Assembly: GCA_903839355.1 (NCBI GenBank)
Contig: CAIMBV010000061.1
Coordinates: 1-19,838 of the forward strand
Direction: 5' to 3'
Length of the DNA stretch: 19,838 bases
Origin: an uncultured Actinomycetes bacterium
GTDB lineage: Bacteria > Actinomycetota > Actinomycetes > Nanopelagicales > Nanopelagicaceae
Below the pieces are notes generated by a model that was given only the letters and a program-made list of their open reading frames with translations, did no database searches and had not been told where the DNA came from. Positions 15,108 through 19,838 of this stretch are shown here, piece after piece. Position 1 is the stretch's first letter. Each line of letters starts with the position of its first letter. The translations under genes were made by a program, and so were the position numbers.

Positions 15108-15359
15108 ATGGCTAAGAAAGAATCAGAGAATAAGACCACGGTCCGCGTTGGTATTAGCGAGACCTCCCAAGAGTTGCACTTTGAAGTTTCACTCGAGGCA
15201 ACGAAAGTTGTTGCACTCGCGCAAGAATCTATCAACAATGGCAAAACCCTTGAATTCACAGATATCAAGGATCGCGTGATTCTCATCCCTGCTGCAAAGA
15301 TTTCATACATCGAAATCGGTGATACGACAGATCAGAAAGTTGGCTTCACCGCTTTGTAG
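15108..15359 (+). CDS. DUF3107 family small protein (TB9.4-like)
   Basis: An 83-residue actinobacterial protein of unknown function. The family core is visible: VRVGISETSQELHFEVS, then a helix, LEFTDIKDRVILIPAAKISYIEIG and a terminal VGF. This fits a small alpha/beta fold. Mycobacterial Rv3208A (TB9.4) has the same position after a tetR gene. The N-terminus carries a charged extension (MAKKESENK) before the usual start of the family. Its 3' end overlaps the convergent PHP-domain gene by 14 bases. It may be transcribed with tetR (19-base gap), from its own leaderless promoter, or both. Confidence 0.88.
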   Translation: MAKKESENKTTVRVGISETSQELHFEVSLEATKVVALAQESINNGKTLEFTDIKDRVILIPAAKISYIEIGDTTDQKVGFTAL

Positions 15360-16200
15360 CGCGTACCACGCGACGTTGATTAGCTCTCGACTCGAGTCTC
15401 TCAAATTCCGCTGGAGCGGTGTGGAATTCAGCTAATTGATTGAGCTTTCCATTGCCGTGATAGTCACTGGCTCCCGTTGTGACGAGATCAAACTCTGCTG
15501 CGACTCCGACCAAGAGTTCGCGATTCTCCGCAGTGTGATCGCGATGAAAAACTTCGATTCCATCTAAGCCCGCTGCCACATAACTTTCAAAACTCTCGGG
15601 TGAAACTACTCGTCCCCGCAGGGAAGACATTGCGTGCGCGATCACAGCTACTCCACCTGCCGCTTTGATATGGGCAATTGCCACTTCTGGGGTGGGCGAG
15701 TAATGAGCTACGTAAAATGGGGAGTCATTGTGAAGCACTTCAGCAAAGACTTCTTCGCGCGACTTCATGTAACCCTTTGAAATTAAGGCATCTGCCAGGT
15801 GTGGACGGCCAAGAGTTGCTCCATCTGATAGTTCGGCTTCAACATCCTCCATTGAGATTTCATACCCAGCAGCAGTGAGTCTGGCGATAATTTTATGCAT
15901 TCGACCGACCCGGTTGTCGCGAGTTGCAGCCATCATCGTTCTCAAAGCTTGGTTCTTTGGATCAAAGAGTAGGCCCAGCATGTGCACGCTGATTCCATCA
16001 TCAGTCTGACATGATATTTCAGAGCCGAGTACTAAATCGAGTCCAGGTCGAAGCCACTCTTGCGCCTCGTCCCAACCAGCCACAGTGTCGTGATCAGTGA
16101 GGGCGATCGTCGTTAAGCCCGCCGCATGCGCCTTGTTGATGAGTTCAGCAGGAGTGTCAGTCCCATCACTGAAATTGGAGTGAGTGTGTAGATCAATCAC
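15346..16200 (-). CDS. PHP-domain phosphoesterase (YciV/RNase AM-like)
   Basis: Metal-dependent phosphoesterase of the PHP superfamily, 284 residues. Metal-binding motifs in order: DLHTHSNFSDGT (H5, H7, D12), ALTDHD (34-38), GSEISC with E61, VHMLGLLFD, VIAHAM and ASDYHGN near the C-terminus. The closest described enzymes act on 3',5'-bisphosphate nucleotides or 5' ends of short RNAs; which applies here cannot be told. The start is GTG 16200, placed so that the metal motif begins at residue 3; AAGGTGG lies just upstream, inside the end of the EamA-type gene, which it overlaps by 8 bases. Histidinol-phosphatase (HisK) is a less likely alternative because there is no his gene nearby. Confidence 0.87.
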   Translation of the reverse strand: MIDLHTHSNFSDGTDTPAELINKAHAAGLTTIALTDHDTVAGWDEAQEWLRPGLDLVLGSEISCQTDDGISVHMLGLLFDPKNQALRTMMAATRDNRVGRMHKIIARLTAAGYEISMEDVEAELSDGATLGRPHLADALISKGYMKSREEVFAEVLHNDSPFYVAHYSPTPEVAIAHIKAAGGVAVIAHAMSSLRGRVVSPESFESYVAAGLDGIEVFHRDHTAENRELLVGVAAEFDLVTTGASDYHGNGKLNQLAEFHTAPAEFERLESRANQRRVVRATKR

Positions 16201-17092
16201 TATCCACCTTGTTTCTTAAAACAAAAATGACACAACCAACGAGCAGACCAATAATTCCCGGAATCGTGCCCGCCGATGGGCGCTGATGTAACCAGAACCA
16301 TGCAATGATGGCGGCAACTGGCACTTCAAAGAACACAACGAGCGAGACCACGACAGGTGATACTCGTTTGAGCGTCATATTAAAAAGTGTATGACCTAAG
16401 AACTGTGCACCGACAATTAACCCGAGCAGGTAGATCCACTGAATTGCTGGAAAGTGCAACAACGGTGAATCGGTCAGCCAACTTGCTAGCAAGGTGGTGA
16501 CTGCACAGGAACTAAAACATACGGTCGTATAACTTGATGTGGGCAGTGACTTTTGAACCCCAGAACCAATGATCATGTAAGCAGCAGAGAGGGCTCCGCA
16601 GAGAATTCCAAAGAGATCTCCGACAAATGCTCTGGTTGAGACTGTAAAATCAACTCCGGTAATTAAAAAGAGGGAGGCGAAAGCCAGAAACATTCCTCCC
16701 AGCGATTGGGTGGAAATTCTTGCTCCGCGTATTTTCATATATAGGGCGGCGAAGATAGGTTGAAATGCAGCCAGAGCAGTTCCTGCTGCCACCGTCGTAA
16801 AGCGCATAGAGGCAAAGAAGGTGAGAAAGTGAGCGGCCAGAATTACTCCAGCTAGTGCCGATATTGCGATTAGACGTCGGTTTTTGGGATCAGTTAATTC
16901 TCCAGATCTAATGGCAAAGGGAGCCATAATGAGCGCTCCACCTAGATTGCGCCAGAAGATCAAGGTAGAGATCGGCATGGAGCTCTTAGCAATTAAAGGC
17001 CCTGATGAACCAATGCCAAATATCCCAGCTACCAGGAATGGAATATCGCGCCCCTGGGGAAGCGCGGTGTGATCGTGGGTTCTAGTACTCAC
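16193..17092 (-). CDS. EamA/DMT-family transporter (10 membrane segments)
   Basis: Integral membrane protein of the drug/metabolite transporter superfamily, 299 residues. Two related five-helix halves are visible. The first covers roughly 17-150 and includes STLIFWRNLGGALIM and the loop FTTVAAGTALAAFQPIFAAL. The second covers roughly 155-295 and includes LKRVSPVVVSLVVFFEVPVA, the usual EamA signature before the ninth helix. The substrate is unknown; members export amino acids, purines or metabolites. The start is GTG 17092, without a good ribosome site. The Nramp-like gene ends 8 bases upstream (TGA 17103-17101), and a 12-bp tandem duplication sits on that junction. It belongs to the same operon as the Nramp-like and PHP genes. 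Confidence 0.85.
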   Translation of the reverse strand: MSTRTHDHTALPQGRDIPFLVAGIFGIGSSGPLIAKSSMPISTLIFWRNLGGALIMAPFAIRSGELTDPKNRRLIAISALAGVILAAHFLTFFASMRFTTVAAGTALAAFQPIFAALYMKIRGARISTQSLGGMFLAFASLFLITGVDFTVSTRAFVGDLFGILCGALSAAYMIIGSGVQKSLPTSSYTTVCFSSCAVTTLLASWLTDSPLLHFPAIQWIYLLGLIVGAQFLGHTLFNMTLKRVSPVVVSLVVFFEVPVAAIIAWFWLHQRPSAGTIPGIIGLLVGCVIFVLRNKVDSD

Positions 17093-17112
17093 AAGTTAAA
17101 TCACAAGTTAAA
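17090..17112. repeat. Tandem duplication at the Nramp/EamA junction
   Basis: The 11-mer CACAAGTTAAA occurs at 17090-17100 and 17102-17112 (period 12). On the minus strand the first-read copy encodes the last residues and the TGA stop of the Nramp-like protein. The second copy supplies the GTG start of the EamA-type gene. Confidence 0.75.
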
Positions 17113-18351
17113 GATGAACCAGAATTGTGCCAACACACATACTGCCACCAGCGTAATAATCGATCCGTAGAGAGCTTTCGCTCTCGGCCCAGATGCAAAT
17201 TCACCCATCAACTTCTTATCCCGAGCGATGCCATACATGTAGATCAAAAGTGGGAGCAAGAGAATGGCGTTGAGGATCTGCGAGGAGATCAGGATCCAGA
17301 TCAGCGAAACCCCTGGAATCATAATTAACCCACCTGCAACGAGTGTGATCGCTGCAAAGGTGAGGTAGAAGAGTGGAGCTTCATCAAATTTGTCATCAAG
17401 CGCTGCAGGAGATCCCGTGAGATCGCTAATTGAATATGCGGTTGAGAGTGGAAGAATGGAGGCAGCCAATAGCGCAGCACCGATAATTCCGACCGCAAAG
17501 ATATCTTTTGCCAAAGTTCCGGCTAGCGGTTGGAGTGCTCGCGCTGCTTGAGATGCATCTGTGATATTTGTGATGTGTTGATGATTCAAGGTTGCTGCGC
17601 ACGTAACGATCACGAAGAAACCGATAATTCCAGTTAACAACGATCCCACCCATACATCAGCACGAAGCAGTTTGAGATCGGAGCGGGTCAGACGCTTATC
17701 CACTGCATACGATTGAATAAATGCCAGACCCCACGGAGCGAGCGTTGTTCCGAGAGTTGCAGTCGCAATATTGATCGCTCCACGATTAAACGGCATGGAT
17801 GGAACAACCATTCCGCGAAAGGCAGAACCCCAATGTGGGTGCGACATAAAGCCTGCAATGAGATATGAGATAAATACAGCGGACAAGATAAAGAAGACTC
17901 GTTCTGCTTTCTTAAAGGTGCCACGTAGTACAAGTGCAGAAATAAAAATTCCGGTAAGCGGAACTGTTATGAAACGAGATATTCCAAAGAGTTGTCCGGC
18001 AGCTGCAACTCCAGCGAACTCCGCGGTCATTGTTCCTAAGTTGGCCAAGATCAAGGCGACGGCGCTAAAACTTCCCGCTCTCGCTCCGTACTTCTGGCGA
18101 ACCAAGCCGATCAAACCTTGACGAGTCACTACGCCAATGCGCGCACCTAAATCTTGAAAGACGATCAAAGCAAGGGTTGAAATAACCAGCACCCAGAGCA
18201 GGCGGTAGCCGAACTGAGCACCCAACTGCGAATAGGTCGTAATGCCTGCCGGATCATCATCGGAGAGACCAGCTATAACGCCTGGGCCCATGACGGCGAG
18301 AAAAGCGGCTATGCGTAACTTACGACCGCTTGGAATATTTATATTCGTCAT
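17101..18351 (-). CDS. Nramp-related divalent metal transporter with altered metal site (Mg-type candidate)
   Basis: Multi-pass membrane transporter, 416 residues, with about eleven hydrophobic helices. Helix 1 contains GPGVIAGLSDDDPAGITTYS: the canonical DPGN motif is DPAG here (33-36), so the Asn ligand is Gly. In helix 6 the canonical A-T-V-M-P-H is T-T-L-A-P-W (202-207), so the Met ligand is Ala and the His is Trp. These changes separate it from Mn/Fe transporters of the MntH type. They resemble the Nramp-related magnesium transporters (NRMT), in which the soft Met ligand is lost. The start ATG 18351 overlaps the stop of the upstream MgtE-like gene as ATGA, implying coupled translation. 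Mg2+ (or Mn2+) uptake controlled by that partner is inference. The Nramp superfamily call itself is firm. Confidence 0.85.
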   Translation of the reverse strand: MTNINIPSGRKLRIAAFLAVMGPGVIAGLSDDDPAGITTYSQLGAQFGYRLLWVLVISTLALIVFQDLGARIGVVTRQGLIGLVRQKYGARAGSFSAVALILANLGTMTAEFAGVAAAGQLFGISRFITVPLTGIFISALVLRGTFKKAERVFFILSAVFISYLIAGFMSHPHWGSAFRGMVVPSMPFNRGAINIATATLGTTLAPWGLAFIQSYAVDKRLTRSDLKLLRADVWVGSLLTGIIGFFVIVTCAATLNHQHITNITDASQAARALQPLAGTLAKDIFAVGIIGAALLAASILPLSTAYSISDLTGSPAALDDKFDEAPLFYLTFAAITLVAGGLIMIPGVSLIWILISSQILNAILLLPLLIYMYGIARDKKLMGEFASGPRAKALYGSIITLVAVCVLAQFWFIFNL

Positions 18352-19682
18352 GAACGCGGTCCGCCACCCTGCGAAAAGAGCCCGCGGTTCTTAGAGAGAG
18401 CATCGACGAGGTCATCGGCGAGAATGCGGCCGATCGGCTTGTTCTTCTCGTCGATAACGATGATGGATGAACCTCTGTTATTCGAAAATTCCTCGACTAC
18501 GTCGGCAATAGGAGTATCGATGGAGACCGCAGTTGGGAAGGGTTTGGCAACGAGTTCAGAGACCAGATTCTCTGGCTCTGCGGCAATCAACTCAACCGTC
18601 TGAATGTGGTCGAGTAACTTGCCTTTACCATCGACAACTACAACGCCATCTGAACTCTCACGCTCGCGATTTTCCACTAGTAATTTCAAGGCATCGGCAA
18701 CGGTCGCTGAACTTTTAACGACCAAAATGTGCGTCGTCATTATTCCACCGGCAAGTTCTTCATCAAAAGAGACCAATTGGCGTAACTGCTTTGCGGTGCC
18801 GGTCTCCATGGCGCTCAAAATGCTTTCGCGGTGTTCGTCTTCCAAATCACGTAATACCTCAGCGGATTCATCTGGTTCCATGCGCGCCAAAAGCTCTGCC
18901 GACCTCTCTGCAGAGAGCGAACGCAAGAGGCCTTCAAGTTCATCATCTTCCATCTCCTCCAGCGCATCTGCGGCAAGATCTGGATCCAACATCTCAATCA
19001 GCGCACCTTGTTCACGACCAGCCAAATCTTCAATGAGATCTGCTAAGTCGGCAGGACGAAGTTGTCCCAGCGCCGAGCGAGTTCCAGACGTCCGAACTAC
19101 TCCAGGTGTATCAGTCAGCGAAGCAACTGAAGCCCAGTCGAGCACATGATCCGGCGTAGGTCGACGAGAGAGCGAACCAGGGAATAGCCGTCGCAAGAAG
19201 GAGACAAAAGAAATATCTACACCCACAACACGAACCTCTTTGTTGAAAGGTGCGAGGTAAAGATCGGAGGTACGTACGACACGAAGACCATCGACATCAA
19301 CGATCTGGTGGTCGAGCACATCGGCATCGAGAAGCGACTCACCGGGACGGCGAGCAAATGGTTCTAAATTAATTTTGGTCGAGGAGAGTGTGATTTGGCT
19401 TGGTGTGAGTTCGGAGATGCGAGCGCCATTGATAAAAGATTTTCGATTGGCAACTTTTACAATCAAACCAGAAACAGGTGGGTATGTCTCCTCACCATGA
19501 CGAACAACGACATCGACCAAGCGACCAATCTCGCGACCATCGGGATCCACGACGGGACGACCGATTAAGCCGGCCAACGAAACGAGAGAGTCTCGTACGC
19601 TCTTACGCGTTATCAGCAGGTCACTACGACCAACTAACCGCTTCGCAACGGTGTTGATTGAGGCTACTGGTGGGCGTTTCAC
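18348..19682 (-). CDS. Soluble PRC-barrel/MgtE-N/CBS-pair protein, putative Mg sensor without channel domain
   Basis: Cytosolic protein of 444 residues with no membrane helix. Order of domains: a PRC-barrel-like region (about 32-95, VDPDGREIGRLVDVVV), a second related segment (about 115-170), MgtE intracellular N domain (about 205-305) with the acidic repeat pattern LEEMEDDELEGLLRSL and RMEPDESAEVLRDL, then a CBS pair (about 310-432) beginning AGGIMTTHILVV as in MgtE. In MgtE channels these N and CBS domains bind Mg2+ and close the pore. Here the pore domain is missing and an Nramp-like gene follows with ATGA overlap. A similar stand-alone protein is Rv1232c of M. tuberculosis. GTG 19682 is the likely start: TAGACT lies 6 nt upstream, as for leaderless mRNA. 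A start a few codons downstream is possible. Confidence 0.87.
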   Translation of the reverse strand: MKRPPVASINTVAKRLVGRSDLLITRKSVRDSLVSLAGLIGRPVVDPDGREIGRLVDVVVRHGEETYPPVSGLIVKVANRKSFINGARISELTPSQITLSSTKINLEPFARRPGESLLDADVLDHQIVDVDGLRVVRTSDLYLAPFNKEVRVVGVDISFVSFLRRLFPGSLSRRPTPDHVLDWASVASLTDTPGVVRTSGTRSALGQLRPADLADLIEDLAGREQGALIEMLDPDLAADALEEMEDDELEGLLRSLSAERSAELLARMEPDESAEVLRDLEDEHRESILSAMETGTAKQLRQLVSFDEELAGGIMTTHILVVKSSATVADALKLLVENRERESSDGVVVVDGKGKLLDHIQTVELIAAEPENLVSELVAKPFPTAVSIDTPIADVVEEFSNNRGSSIIVIDEKNKPIGRILADDLVDALSKNRGLFSQGGGPRS

Positions 19683-19711
19683 CCCGTAAGTCTACGGGCT
19701 ACCCCTACGGG
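19683..19711 (-). promoter_or_regulatory. Promoter and dyad before the MgtE-like gene
   Basis: On the minus strand TAGACT (19689-19694) is followed by TACGGG and the GTG start. It is covered by an inverted repeat with 6-bp arms, CCCGTA-GACT-TACGGG (19683-19698). A further CCCGTAG half-site lies at 19705-19711, 13 bp from the first. The repeat overlaps -10, start site and initiation codon. No U tract follows, so a terminator is unlikely. Confidence 0.45.
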
Positions 19712-19729
19712 AATGAATTAGCTATTCAA

Positions 19730-19838
19730 TTAAGTATGAAGATTGAGCGGTACGCCCACGAGCGACTGAGGTCGGAGCATCAGCGACGACAAGAGTTCAT
19801 CAAATGTTTTCTTGATTGCGCCATTCTCTGAACCGAGA
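19730..19838 (-). CDS. Possible C-terminal fragment of an upstream gene (unrecognised)
   Basis: The minus-strand frame entering from the right edge is open for 35 codons, ending ...LMLRPQSLVGVPLNLHT and a TAA at 19732-19730. It has the same orientation as the operon and leaves a 47-base gap to the MgtE-like start. I do not recognise the family. The open length is short enough to arise by chance, so this is only a possible partial gene. Confidence 0.3.
   Translation of the reverse strand, partial: LGSENGAIKKTFDELLSSLMLRPQSLVGVPLNLHT

Noticed and set aside
17101..18351. Canonical MntH-type Mn/Fe transporter
   Set aside because: The DPGN Asn and the helix 6 Met and His are replaced (DPAG; TTLAPW), so the usual substrate cannot be assumed.
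18604..19149. Long Ser-rich plus-strand frame (181 codons) opposite the MgtE-like gene
   Set aside because: Its Ser/Arg-rich composition is the complement of acidic MgtE-N codons; no initiation signal or recognisable fold.
19736..19831. Small plus-strand ORF of 31 codons starting MKIERYAHERL
   Set aside because: No ribosome site, opposite to the operon, and it overlaps a minus-strand frame that looks equally or more coding.

Overview
The window reads as chromosome of an actinobacterium with a compact, streamlined genome. Diagnostic genes are a WhiB regulator, MtrA/MtrB, the mycothiol enzyme MshB, and the actinobacterial families DUF3499, DUF5719 and DUF3107. G+C looks close to half, genes abut or overlap, and no gene-free stretch reaches 300 bases. 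A planktonic freshwater lineage such as Nanopelagicales would fit, but that placement is inference. I see no rRNA, tRNA, CRISPR array, transposase or phage gene.

Layout. (1) 1-11789, all minus strand, read from right to left: fdxA, dapC, a manC-like sugar-1-phosphate nucleotidyltransferase, whiB, a 1044-residue membrane glycosyltransferase, DUF5719, DUF3499, manB, sahH, mtrA, and mtrB (cut by the left edge). The whiB-to-mtrB part resembles the mycobacterial Rv3264c-Rv3245c neighbourhood with several genes missing. It links mannose-nucleotide supply, envelope glycosylation and the envelope/division two-component system. fdxA-dapC-manC looks like an operon feeding it; whiB has its own promoter. 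(2) 11930-15359: a cysteinyl-tRNA synthetase with an extra N-terminal SH3-like domain (plus), mshB (minus, tail-to-tail), then a tetR gene and a DUF3107 gene (plus). (3) 15346-19682, minus strand, read from right to left: a soluble PRC-barrel/MgtE-N/CBS protein, an Nramp-related transporter with an altered metal site, an EamA-type transporter and a PHP-domain phosphoesterase. Their ends overlap or nearly touch.

Regulation visible in the DNA: a good promoter for whiB (TTGACT, 17 bp, TGTAAT) overlapped by a perfect 16-bp palindrome; a 9-bp inverted repeat between mshB and tetR; an 11-bp-period direct repeat before sahH-mtrA-mtrB; and a dyad over the promoter of the metal-transport operon. Five genes without a Shine-Dalgarno share the arrangement -10-like hexamer, 6-7 nt, start codon, as in leaderless mRNAs.

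Most interesting points: the SH3-CysRS fusion beside mshB; a transporter that looks like the Mg-type Nramp relatives, coupled by an ATGA overlap to a stand-alone MgtE sensor module; a dapC gene whose conserved N-terminus begins at an ATC codon behind a good Shine-Dalgarno; and the operator-like repeats. All calls come from reading the sequence and from memory of protein families; no search was run.
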